Assembly: GCA_902805495.1 (NCBI GenBank)
Contig: CADCTH010000435.1
Location: 1 to 12,045 of the forward strand
Length of the DNA stretch: 12,045 nucleotides
Reading direction: 5' to 3'
From: an uncultured Actinomycetospora sp.
GTDB taxonomy: Bacteria; Actinomycetota; Actinomycetes; Mycobacteriales; Pseudonocardiaceae
A program made the position numbers and the translations under genes. A model generated the notes under the pieces. It made no database searches. It was not told the origin of the DNA and saw only the letters and a list, made by a program, of their open reading frames with translations. Positions 5,347-12,045 of the stretch are shown piece by piece; positions within the stretch are counted from its first letter, which is position 1; each line of letters begins with the position of its first letter.

Positions 5347-6625
5347 GGCCGCCTCCGGCGGTGGGGGCGGGTGCTGACGGCACCGGGTCGGGCTGGGAGC
5401 GCCAGTCCTCGGGCAGCAGGTGGTCGAGGACGTCGTCGACGGTGACCGCGCCGAGCAGGTGGCCGCCCTCGTCGATGACGGGGCCGCACACGAGGTTGTA
5501 GGTGGCGAAGTACCGGGTGACCTCGGCGAGCGAGGCCTCCGGGCCCAGGCGGGTCAGCTCGGAGTCGAGCACGCCCGCGACCAGCTCCGACGGGGCCTCG
5601 CGCAGCAGCCGCTGGGCGTGCACGCAGCCGAGGTAGCGCCCGGTGGGGGTGGCCGACGGCGGGCGGCACACGAACACCATCGAGGCCAGCGCCGGCGTGA
5701 TGTCGGGGTTGCGGACGTGGGCGAGCGCCTCGGCGATCGTCGCCCCGGGGGCCAGCACGATCGGCTCCGGGGTCATCAGGCCGCCCGCGGTGTCCGACGA
5801 GTACGTCAGCAGCCGGCGCACGGACTCGGAGTCCTCGGGCTCCATGAGGCCCAGGAGCTCCTCGGACTCGGCGCCGGGGAGGTCGGCGAGCAGGTCCGCG
5901 GCGTCGTCGGGGTCCATCTCCTCGAGCACGTCGGCGGCGCGGTCGTCGGCGAGGTGGCGCAGGAGGTCCTGCTGCTCGGCCGACGGCAGCTCCTCGAGGA
6001 CGTCGGCCAGCCGCGAGTCGCCGAGGCCGTCGGCGACGTCGTGGCGCCGCCGCTGCGGCAGGTCCATCAGCGCGTGGGCGATGTCGGCCGGGCGCATGTC
6101 CTCGTAGGTGGCGAGCAGCTGCTCGGTGCCCTGGCCCTCCTCCGAGAGCGACAGCCCCGACACGGCGGCCCACGGCAGCACCTGCACCGGCCCGCGCCGG
6201 CCCAGCCGCCCGACCAGCTCGCGCACCGCGAGCCGCGTGACCAGCCAGTCGCGGCTGCGCTGGTGCTCCATCAGCACGTCGACGACCTGCGCGTCCGCGT
6301 CGTGGTCGACCACGCGGACCCGCGCGTCGAGCATCTCGCCGACCACCAGCACCTCGTTGGGCCGCTGCGCGAACGCCCGCAGGTTGACCTGGCCGGTCGC
6401 CAGCGTCACCGCGTTGGCGTCCACGGCCGTGACCCGCAGCATCGGCACGAAGATGCGCCGGCGGGATCCGACGCCGACCACGAGCCCGAGCACCCGCGGC
6501 GGCCGGGGGCCCACCGCGACCGCACAGACGGCGTCGCGGACGCGCCCGATGCGCTCCCCGTCCGGACCCAGGACGGGCAGTCCGACCATGCGCGCCACGA
6601 ACACCCTGGTCATGGCGGTTGTCAC
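5339..6625 (-). CDS. PRC-like / MgtE N-domain / CBS protein without a channel
   Basis: A 428-residue soluble protein. Residues ~5-85 and ~90-160 look like two PRC-barrel-type beta domains (P-V-L-G-P-D-G-E-R-I-G at the start). Residues ~165-275 are helical repeats like the cytosolic Mg2+-sensing N domain of MgtE (ADVLEELPS, DRAADVLEEMDPDDAADLL). Two CBS domains follow at about 283-345 (first strand GGLMTPEPIVL) and 350-405. The transmembrane channel that normally follows CBS in MgtE is absent and the protein ends in a Pro/Ala tail. It probably senses Mg2+ or nucleotides and acts on a partner, possibly the co-translated DUF1003 protein. Start GTG 6625 fits a -10 box 6 bases upstream (leaderless); ATG 6613 is an alternative. 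Confidence 0.85.
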   Translation of the reverse strand: MTTAMTRVFVARMVGLPVLGPDGERIGRVRDAVCAVAVGPRPPRVLGLVVGVGSRRRIFVPMLRVTAVDANAVTLATGQVNLRAFAQRPNEVLVVGEMLDARVRVVDHDADAQVVDVLMEHQRSRDWLVTRLAVRELVGRLGRRGPVQVLPWAAVSGLSLSEEGQGTEQLLATYEDMRPADIAHALMDLPQRRRHDVADGLGDSRLADVLEELPSAEQQDLLRHLADDRAADVLEEMDPDDAADLLADLPGAESEELLGLMEPEDSESVRRLLTYSSDTAGGLMTPEPIVLAPGATIAEALAHVRNPDITPALASMVFVCRPPSATPTGRYLGCVHAQRLLREAPSELVAGVLDSELTRLGPEASLAEVTRYFATYNLVCGPVIDEGGHLLGAVTVDDVLDHLLPEDWRSQPDPVPSAPAPTAGGGRA

Positions 6626-6631
6626 GTCAGC

Positions 6632-6659
6632 AGGCTAACGCCCAGCTGGATCGAGTCAC
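6632..6659 (-). promoter_or_regulatory. Promoter of the MgtE-domain/DUF1003 block
   Basis: Read leftward, GTGACT (6659-6654) matches TTGACT at five of six positions. A 16-base spacer follows, then TAGCCT (6637-6632). Six bases later is GTG 6625, so the message is probably leaderless. Confidence 0.6.
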
Positions 6660-6747
6660 GGGTGAGAGGGTCGCCACCTCGGTCGATGGCGCGTGGGGAC
6701 CCGTGTCAGCATCGGCCCTCAGTCTCGACGAGGAGGTCTACGAGCTC

Positions 6748-7707
6748 GTGAGTGTGGAGAACCGCCCCCGCCGGTCGTGCCTGGCGGTGCCCGGGTCGAG
6801 CCAGAAGTTCATCGACAAGGCCCGCACCCTGCCCGCCGACCAGGTCTTCCTGGACCTCGAGGACGCCTGCGCACCGCTGGCCAAGCCCGAGGCCCGCAAG
6901 ACGATCGTGGCCGCGCTCAACGACGGTGGCTGGGAGGGCAAGACGCGCGTCGTGCGCGTCAACGACTGGACCACCGAGTGGACCTACCGCGACGTCACCG
7001 AGGTCGTGGAGGGCGCCGGCGCGAACCTCGACGCGATCATGCTGCCGAAGGTGCAGAACGCCGAGCAGGTCCACGCCCTGGACTTCCTGCTCACCCAGAT
7101 CGAGAAGACGATGGGCCTCGAGGTCGGGCGCATCGGCATCGAGGCCCAGATCGAGAACGCGATGGGCCTGACCAACGTCAACGCCATCGCCGCCGCCTCG
7201 CCGCGCAACGAGACCATCATCTTCGGCCCGGCCGACTTCATGGCCTCGATCAACATGAAGTCGCTGGTCGTGGGCGAGCAGCCGCCCGGCTACGACGTGG
7301 GCGACGCCTACCACTACATCCTCATGCAGATCCTCATGGCGGCCCGCGCCTACGACCTGCAGGCCATCGACGGCCCGTACCTGCAGATCCGCGACGTCGA
7401 CGGCTTCCGCCGCGTCGCCGGACGCTCCGCGGCGCTGGGCTTCGACGGCAAGTGGGTGCTGCACCCCGGCCAGATCGACGCGGCCAACGAGGTCTTCTCG
7501 CCCGACCAGGACGACTACGACCACGCCGAGAACATCCTCGACGCCTACGAGTACTTCACCTCCGAGGCCGGCGGGAAGAAGGGCTCGGCGATGATCGGCG
7601 ACGAGATGATCGACGAGGCCTCGCGCAAGATGGCGCTGGTCATCGCGGGCAAGGGGCGCGCCGCCGGCATGACCCGCGGCGAGCGCTGGACGCCGCCCGA
7701 GAACTAG
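6748..7707 (+). CDS. mcl: HpcH/CitE-family CoA-ester lyase, malyl-/beta-methylmalyl-CoA lyase type
   Basis: A 319-residue TIM-barrel aldolase of the HpcH/HpaI/CitE family. The expected reaction is cleavage of beta-methylmalyl-CoA to glyoxylate and propionyl-CoA, and of malyl-CoA to glyoxylate and acetyl-CoA. Visible features are the phosphate/CoA region CLAVPGSS (11-18), the strand DLEDA (36-40), substrate-binding R70 in VVRVND, metal ligands E136 (AQIENAMGL) and D163 (FGPADF), and the CoA-lid signature KWVLHPGQI (235-243). Start GTG 6748 has GAGGAGG (6730-6736) 11 bases before; GTG 6754 is possible. The open frame continues upstream to 6619 but lacks a binding site there. The methylsuccinyl-CoA dehydrogenase-type gene follows after 42 bases. 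The assignment to the ethylmalonyl-CoA pathway rests on family resemblance to actinobacterial lyases and the neighbours. A citramalyl-CoA or HMG-CoA lyase role is the main alternative. Confidence 0.8.
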   Translation: MSVENRPRRSCLAVPGSSQKFIDKARTLPADQVFLDLEDACAPLAKPEARKTIVAALNDGGWEGKTRVVRVNDWTTEWTYRDVTEVVEGAGANLDAIMLPKVQNAEQVHALDFLLTQIEKTMGLEVGRIGIEAQIENAMGLTNVNAIAAASPRNETIIFGPADFMASINMKSLVVGEQPPGYDVGDAYHYILMQILMAARAYDLQAIDGPYLQIRDVDGFRRVAGRSAALGFDGKWVLHPGQIDAANEVFSPDQDDYDHAENILDAYEYFTSEAGGKKGSAMIGDEMIDEASRKMALVIAGKGRAAGMTRGERWTPPEN

Positions 7708-7708
7708 G

Positions 7709-7725
7709 CATACTCGTCGGTAACC
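7709..7725 (+). promoter_or_regulatory. Possible -10/operator before the acyl-CoA dehydrogenase
   Basis: The gap between lyase and dehydrogenase contains CATACT followed by CGTCGGTAAC (7715-7724). The same ten bases lie directly before the cyclase start (190-199), where they overlap a TACCG/CGGTA inverted repeat. This could be an internal promoter or regulator site, or chance. Confidence 0.25.
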
Positions 7726-7749
7726 GCACCGCAGCAGGGAGCACGACGC

Positions 7750-8943
7750 ATGGCACGCCTCGCCCAGACCACCGGCCTCACCGATGTGCAGCAGGAGATC
7801 CTGTCCACGGTCCGCGACTTCGTGGACAAGGAGATCATCCCGCACGCGCAGGACCTCGAGCACGCCGACGAGTACCCGCAGGAGATCGTCGACGGGATGA
7901 AGGAGATGGGCCTGTTCGGGCTCATGATCCCCGAGGAGTACGGCGGCCTGGGCGAGTCGCTGCTGACCTACGCGCTGGTGGTCGAGCAGATCGCCCGCGG
8001 GTGGATGAGCGTCTCGGGCGTCATCAACACCCACTTCATCGTCGCCTACATGCTGCGCCAGCACGGCACGCCGGAGCAGAAGGCGCACTACCTGCCGAAG
8101 ATGGCCACCGGCGAGATCACCGGCTCGTTCTCGATGTCCGAGCCCGACCTCGGCTCCGACGTCGCCGCCATCAAGACCAGCGCCAAGGCCGACGGGGACG
8201 ACTACGTCCTCAACGGCGCCAAGATGTGGCTGACCAACGGCGGCTCGTCGAACCTCACCGCGGTGCTGGTCAAGACCGACGAGGGCGCGGAGAAGCCGTA
8301 CCAGAACCTGACCACGCTGCTGGTGGACAAGCCCCGCGGCTTCGGCAAGGTCGCCGAGGGGCTCTCGATCCCCGGCAAGATCGACAAGATGGGCTACAAG
8401 GGCGTCGACACCACCGAGATGGTGTTCGACGGCCACCGCGTCCCGCAGAGCCAGGTGCTGGGCCACGCGCCCGGCAAGGGCTTCGCGCAGATGATGGACG
8501 GCGTCGAGGTCGGCCGCGTCAACGTCGCCGCCCGCGCCTGCGGCATCGCGATCCGCGCCTTCGAGCTCGGCATCGAGTACGCCCAGCAGCGCTCCACGTT
8601 CGGCAAGCCCATCTCCGGCCACCAGGCCATCGCGTTCAAGCTCGCCGAGATGGCCACCAAGGTCGAGGCCGCGCACCACATGATGGTCAACGCCGCGAGC
8701 CTCAAGGACCGCGGCGAGCGCAACGACGTCGAGGCCGGGATGGCCAAGATGATCGCCTCCGAGTACTGCAAGGAGGTCACCGAGGAGTCGTTCCGCATCC
8801 ACGGCGGCTACGGCTACTCCAAGGAGTACGAGATCGAGCGCCTCATGCGCGAGGCGCCGTTCCTGCTCATCGGCGAGGGCACCTCCGAGATCCAGAAGAC
8901 GATCATCAGCCGCGGTCTGCTCAAGGACTACAAGCTGCGCTGA
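7750..8943 (+). CDS. mcd: Acyl-CoA dehydrogenase, methylsuccinyl-CoA dehydrogenase type
   Basis: A 397-residue flavoprotein of the acyl-CoA dehydrogenase family: N-terminal helical domain (1-115), middle beta domain with FSMSEPDLGSDVAAI (about 132-146) and WLTNGG for FAD contact, and C-terminal helical domain. The catalytic base is E376 in IGEGTSEIQ. RSTFGKPIS (about 280) and IHGGYGYSKE are typical FAD-binding segments. It probably oxidises (2S)-methylsuccinyl-CoA to mesaconyl-CoA with FAD, passing electrons to ETF. That substrate is inferred from the lyase upstream and the MaoC hydratase downstream. The Rhodobacter enzyme has a long N-terminal extension that is absent here. Start ATG 7750 has AGGGAG 8 bases upstream. 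A short-chain or branched-chain acyl-CoA dehydrogenase is the alternative. Confidence 0.8.
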   Translation: MARLAQTTGLTDVQQEILSTVRDFVDKEIIPHAQDLEHADEYPQEIVDGMKEMGLFGLMIPEEYGGLGESLLTYALVVEQIARGWMSVSGVINTHFIVAYMLRQHGTPEQKAHYLPKMATGEITGSFSMSEPDLGSDVAAIKTSAKADGDDYVLNGAKMWLTNGGSSNLTAVLVKTDEGAEKPYQNLTTLLVDKPRGFGKVAEGLSIPGKIDKMGYKGVDTTEMVFDGHRVPQSQVLGHAPGKGFAQMMDGVEVGRVNVAARACGIAIRAFELGIEYAQQRSTFGKPISGHQAIAFKLAEMATKVEAAHHMMVNAASLKDRGERNDVEAGMAKMIASEYCKEVTEESFRIHGGYGYSKEYEIERLMREAPFLLIGEGTSEIQKTIISRGLLKDYKLR

Positions 8944-8973
8944 CCGGCGGTACCGTCCTCCGTCACACTGGCT

Positions 8974-8997
8974 CCCGCCCGGGCACATCCGGGCGGG
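8974..8997 (+). terminator. Terminator after the acyl-CoA dehydrogenase gene
   Basis: CCCGCCCGG (8974-8982) and CCGGGCGGG (8989-8997) form a perfect 9-bp stem with loop GCACAT, 30 bases after the stop codon and before the next gene. No T-run. It suggests the lyase-dehydrogenase pair is a transcription unit separate from the following gene. Confidence 0.7.
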
Positions 8998-9047
8998 GTC
9001 CGCCGTTGTACAGGGCGAGATCGTCGAGAGGACAGCGAGGGATCGTC

Positions 9048-9563
9048 GTGACTGCGCCGTTCACCGGGCGCCCCGGTACCCAGCCCGGGCTGCCCAATCT
9101 TCCTGAGCCACCGTCGGGCTGGCCGGTGGGGTCCTACGCGAAGTACGAGGAGGCCCAGCGGGCGGTCGACCACCTCGCCGACAACGAGTTCCCCGTCGCC
9201 GACGTCACCATCGTCGGCGTCGACCTCATGCTCGTCGAGCGGGTCATCGGCCGCCTGACCTGGGGCCGCGTGCTGGCCACCGGCGCGGCGTCGGGGGCGT
9301 GGCTGGGGCTGTTCGTGGGCCTCGTGCTGTCGCTGCTCTCGCCGCCCGGCGGCGGGCTGTCGTCGATCCTCACCGGCCTCGCGATCGGTGTGGTGTTCGG
9401 CGTCGTGTCCGGGGCGATCACCTACGGCGCCTCGCGGGGCCGGCGGGACTTCACCTCGCAGAGCCAGCTCGTGGCCGGGCGCTACGACGTGCTCTGCCAG
9501 CCCCGCAACGCCGAGAAGGCCCGCGACATGCTGGGCAAGCTCGCGATGGGCACCGAGGGCTGA
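9048..9563 (+). CDS. GSP17M-like (YflT-type) membrane protein
   Basis: A 171-residue protein. A Pro-rich N-terminus (1-25) leads to a GSP17M/YflT-type motif, VGSYAKYEEAQRAVDHLAD (27-45) with FPVADVTIVGVDL (48-60). Two Gly-rich membrane helices follow (about 73-98, with ATGAASGAWLGLFVG, and about 105-127), then a basic loop and a soluble end with RYDVLCQP. General stress protein 17M domains are linked to stress responses in Firmicutes; in actinobacteria the function is unknown. The two-helix Gly-zipper arrangement suggests membrane assembly. Start GTG 9048 has GAGGG 6 bases before. It lies between the dehydrogenase terminator and the convergent corA gene, so it is probably monocistronic. Confidence 0.8.
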   Translation: MTAPFTGRPGTQPGLPNLPEPPSGWPVGSYAKYEEAQRAVDHLADNEFPVADVTIVGVDLMLVERVIGRLTWGRVLATGAASGAWLGLFVGLVLSLLSPPGGGLSSILTGLAIGVVFGVVSGAITYGASRGRRDFTSQSQLVAGRYDVLCQPRNAEKARDMLGKLAMGTEG

Positions 9564-9602
9564 CCTGCTCGCCGGTCCTGGTCCGGACGGCGCACGGCGT
9601 GT

Positions 9603-9637
9603 GCCAGCGTGGGGGCCACGCTGGCGTTCAACGCCAG
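9603..9637. terminator. Three-arm hairpin element after the GSP17M-like gene
   Basis: GCCAGCGTGG (9603-9612) pairs perfectly with CCACGCTGGC (9616-9625), a 10-bp stem with a GGG loop. CTGGCGTT (9621-9628) also pairs with AACGCCAG (9630-9637). The two hairpins share the middle arm and cannot form together. The element starts 40 bases after the stop codon and is a likely terminator. Confidence 0.65.
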
Positions 9638-9691
9638 GAAAGCCACCACCTCGCGAGCGACGCGCCCCGGGGAGCGCCCGCGCCTGCTCCA

Positions 9692-9755
9692 TGATCGCTG
9701 TCTCGGTGACGAGGACCCGCAGATCTGCGGTGGTTCGTCACCGGGACGGCGATCA
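9692..9755 (+). ncRNA. Long hairpin in the GSP17M-like/corA gap (structured RNA or terminator)
   Basis: Bases 9692-9712 pair with 9735-9755 over 21 bp, with two G-T pairs (9699/9748 and 9703/9744). The core CGGTGACGA/TCGTCACCG is perfect. Inside lies a second self-complementary block, CCGCAGATCTGCGG (9717-9730). Both non-Watson-Crick pairs are G-U in a rightward transcript but A-C in a leftward one, which suggests the structure is read on the + strand. It could be a terminator, the processed end of the upstream mRNA, or a small RNA. No promoter of its own was identified. Confidence 0.4.
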
Positions 9756-9760
9756 AGCGT

Positions 9761-9791
9761 CCGTCCGGGGCTCCGCGCCACCCCGGGACGG
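9761..9791. terminator. Hairpin beside the corA stop codon
   Basis: CCGTCCGGGG (9761-9770) pairs with CCCCGGGACGG (9781-9791) except for one bulged G, around a 10-base loop. It lies 10-40 bases past the corA stop codon (9801-9803, read leftward) and is a plausible corA terminator. Confidence 0.5.
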
Positions 9792-9800
9792 GACCGCAGC

Positions 9801-10895
<1,095 letters not shown>

Positions 10896-11112
10896 GGGGA
10901 CCTCCGGGGACCGGACGGTGAGGTGGGGGCTGGCCTCGCTCTTGGCCTGGTAGCCACCGCGCCCCTCCCCGGGGAGTACCCGTCGCGCGCTAGACGCGCG
11001 CAGCCGCCGTCGGGGAGGGGACGCGGCCCGTACTGGGGGGCAGGGCGTCGGCCCTGCTCGAGGAGTCGTCCACGTCTCACCTCCCTGGCCACGCACGACA
11101 CGACGGCGAACG
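10896..11112 (-). promoter_or_regulatory. Structured 5' leader of corA
   Basis: The roughly 217-base leader, assuming the -10 at 11120-11125, folds strongly. GCAGGGC (11040-11046) pairs with GCCCTGC (11051-11057). CCGCGCCCCTCCCCG (10957-10971) pairs with 11011-11026 over 15 bp with one bulge at 11021. That helix encloses a GCGCGC hairpin (10985-10990 with 10996-11001). TCCGG (10903-10907) pairs with CCGGA (10911-10915) and covers part of the corA ribosome binding site. A 27-codon ORF runs through it. It has no clear match to the M-box riboswitch core. Confidence 0.55.
10990..11073 (-). CDS. Leader peptide ORF upstream of corA
   Basis: Read leftward, GTG 11073 is preceded by AGGGAGGTGA, a strong ribosome binding site (GGGAGG 11085-11080, 6-base spacer). 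It opens 27 codons ending at TAG (10992-10990). The peptide begins MDDSSSRADALPPSTGR and contains four prolines and an acidic N-terminus. It is in a different frame from corA. The stop falls at the loop of the GCGCGC hairpin within the 15-bp leader helix, so a ribosome translating it would open the left arm of that helix. In Salmonella, Pro-rich leader peptides (MgtL, MgtP) couple Mg2+ and translation speed to transporter expression. A similar role here is inference; the peptide could instead be unused. Confidence 0.5.
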   Translation of the reverse strand: MDDSSSRADALPPSTGRVPSPTAAARV

Positions 11113-11119
11113 ATCCGTC

Positions 11120-11125
11120 ATCCTA
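11120..11125 (-). promoter_or_regulatory. corA -10 box (TAGGAT)
   Basis: TAGGAT, read leftward, matches the actinobacterial -10 consensus well. No -35 of TTGAC type is seen. It would place the transcript start near 11112, 39 bases before the leader ORF. Confidence 0.45.
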
Positions 11126-11211
11126 ACGACCTTCGTCGACGGCGCCGGACGGTGGACCCCGCCAGGGCCGATCGACGCACCGCAGACCAGCCACGTTCAG
11201 GAGGCGGATCC

Positions 11212-11727
11212 GTGCAGTTCGGTCGGTACTTCGAGGAGTTCGAGGTCGGTGCCACCTACAAGCACTGGCCGGGCAAGACGGTCACCGAGTACGACGACCA
11301 CCTGTTCTGCCTCATCACGATGAACCACCACCCGCTGCACCTGGACTCGCACTACGCGGAGGGCACGCAGCAGGGGCGCAACGTCGTCGTCGGCAACTAC
11401 GTCTACTCGCTGCTGCTGGGCATGTCGGTGGCCGACGTCTCGGGCAAGGCGATCGCGAACCTCGAGGTCGAGTCGCTGCGCCACGTCAAGCCGGTGTTCC
11501 ACGGCGACACGATCTACGGCGAGTCGACGGTGCTGGACAAGAAGGAGTCGTCGTCGAAGAACGACCGCGGCGTCGTCCAGGTCGAGACGATCGGCTACAA
11601 CCAGGACGGCGTGGTCGTCTGCGTCTACCGCCGCAAGGTGATGGTGCCCAAGCGCCCGGCGTCCGAGGGCACGGACGACGCCTTCGAGGCCGAGCAGCCC
11701 CGCCGCCCCGTGCCCCAACGGGATTAG
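11212..11727 (+). CDS. mch: MaoC-type hydratase, mesaconyl-CoA hydratase type
   Basis: A 171-residue single hot-dog-fold protein. The start MQFGRYFEEFEVG...KHWPGKTVTEYDDHLFC and the core MNHHPLHLD (37-45), NVVVGNYVYSLLLGMSV (57-73) and HVKPVFHGDTIYGES (91-105) are typical of the actinobacterial MaoC proteins encoded with ccr, meaA, mcl and mcd genes. The likely reaction is hydration of mesaconyl-CoA to beta-methylmalyl-CoA. The usual hydratase-2 motif (G-D-x-N-P-x-H) is changed to M-N-H-H-P-L-H, keeping only the last His (H43) of the Asp/His pair. Proteobacterial Mch is about twice as long. Start GTG 11212 has AGGAGG 7 bases upstream. The last ~22 residues are a charged tail. The stop overlaps the Nudix gene's stop by 4 bases. 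Confidence 0.78.
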   Translation: MQFGRYFEEFEVGATYKHWPGKTVTEYDDHLFCLITMNHHPLHLDSHYAEGTQQGRNVVVGNYVYSLLLGMSVADVSGKAIANLEVESLRHVKPVFHGDTIYGESTVLDKKESSSKNDRGVVQVETIGYNQDGVVVCVYRRKVMVPKRPASEGTDDAFEAEQPRRPVPQRD

Positions 11728-12045
11728 GACGGCAGGCCGTCCCACCCGCGCAGCGCGTCGGTGAGCCCGGTGACGAGCTCGCCGGCCGCGTCGAGGGCGG
11801 CGTAGGCGGCGGCGTCGACCCACCGCACGTCGGCGGCGTCGTCGCCGGCGCGCGGGACGGCGGACGGGTCGAGCGGGCGGCAGCGGAAGTCGTGGATCAC
11901 GAAGACCCGGCCGTCGGGGGCGGGGCGGCGCACGCTGCCGACCTCGTCGCCCACCGCGACGCGCAGCCCCGTCTCCTCGGCGACCTCACGCGCCGTGGCC
12001 TCGCCGGGTGTCTCGCCCCGCTCGACCCGCCCGCCGGGCAGCGAC
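11724..12045 (-). CDS. Nudix hydrolase (partial, N-terminus outside window)
   Basis: The frame enters from the right edge and ends at TAA 11726-11724, giving about 107 codons including the stop. The first visible residues read SLPGGRVERGE, followed by the rest of a complete Nudix box (G-x5-E-x7-R-E-x2-E-E-x-G-L, ending AREVAEETGL). Nudix enzymes hydrolyse nucleoside diphosphates linked to another group using Mg2+ held by the Glu residues of this box. The substrate cannot be told. The coding sequence continues through the box to the window edge, so the GTG at 11954 is not the true start. Confidence 0.88.
   Translation of the reverse strand, partial: SLPGGRVERGETPGEATAREVAEETGLRVAVGDEVGSVRRPAPDGRVFVIHDFRCRPLDPSAVPRAGDDAADVRWVDAAAYAALDAAGELVTGLTDALRGWDGLPS

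Noticed and set aside
6706..8988. Very long open frame (760 codons) on the minus strand opposite the lyase and dehydrogenase genes
   Set aside because: It is a shadow frame produced by high GC. The + strand proteins carry full enzyme motifs, while this frame is Leu/Gly/Asp/Val-rich low-complexity sequence without any domain.
6693..9047. Long + strand frame joined upstream of the GSP17M-like protein
   Set aside because: The part before 9048 is Arg/Pro/Gly-rich shadow sequence of the lyase and dehydrogenase genes. A good ribosome binding site and the recognisable protein begin only at 9048.
10984..11001. Alternating GC tract as Z-DNA or a simple repeat
   Set aside because: It is short, interrupted by TAGA, and better explained as the stem of a leader hairpin.
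10896..11096. N-terminal extension of CorA starting at 11096
   Set aside because: No ribosome binding site precedes 11096. The extension would be Arg/Pro-rich, and ATG 10895 has its own GGAGG and gives a normal-length CorA.
10896..11112. M-box (ykoK) Mg2+ riboswitch before corA
   Set aside because: A CGTTAGG-like string occurs near 11122-11128 on the minus strand, but it overlaps the -10 box and the conserved M-box core sequences are not found. The leader is described as an unassigned structure instead.

Overview
The window is very GC-rich. Its coding frames use almost only G or C at third positions, several genes start with GTG, and at least three genes look leaderless, with a TANNNT -10 box 6-7 bases before the start codon. 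Together with the gene families present, this points to a high-GC actinobacterium, probably of the Pseudonocardia/Actinomycetospora/Amycolatopsis kind. The exact genus cannot be fixed from the sequence alone.

Layout. Bases 1-1470 hold the proline-rich end of an unknown gene, a class III adenylate cyclase (+) and a MarR-family repressor (-). The cyclase and MarR coding ends overlap tail to tail. Bases 1470-1868 hold the MarR operator/promoter, a small gene that looks frameshifted, and small hairpins. Then come rsgA (+), a strong composite terminator, a tiny acidic protein gene and a 17-bp perfect bidirectional terminator. A leftward block follows: a PRC-like/MgtE-N/CBS cytosolic protein, a DUF1003 membrane protein overlapping it by 8 bases, and the Fe-S carrier ATPase mrp with its own leader. 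Rightward from 6748 are an HpcH/CitE-type CoA-ester lyase (mcl type), an acyl-CoA dehydrogenase (methylsuccinyl-CoA dehydrogenase type) and a GSP17M-like membrane protein. corA (-) faces that last gene across a strongly structured 237-base gap. The final genes are a MaoC-type hydratase (mesaconyl-CoA hydratase type, +) and a truncated Nudix hydrolase (-).

How the genes fit together. The lyase, dehydrogenase and MaoC hydratase match consecutive late steps of the ethylmalonyl-CoA pathway (methylsuccinyl-CoA to mesaconyl-CoA to beta-methylmalyl-CoA to glyoxylate plus propionyl-CoA). Here the trio is split by two unrelated genes (GSP17M-like and corA). A second theme is magnesium and membrane physiology: CorA, an MgtE-domain protein without a channel, DUF1003 and GSP17M-like proteins.

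The most interesting element is upstream of corA. Its roughly 217-base leader carries a 27-codon open reading frame with a strong ribosome binding site. That frame's stop codon lies at the loop of a GC hairpin inside a 15-bp long-range helix, and a further hairpin partly covers the corA ribosome binding site. This resembles in logic, but not in sequence, the leader-peptide control of enterobacterial Mg2+ transport genes. No CRISPR array, tRNA, rRNA or insertion sequence was seen.
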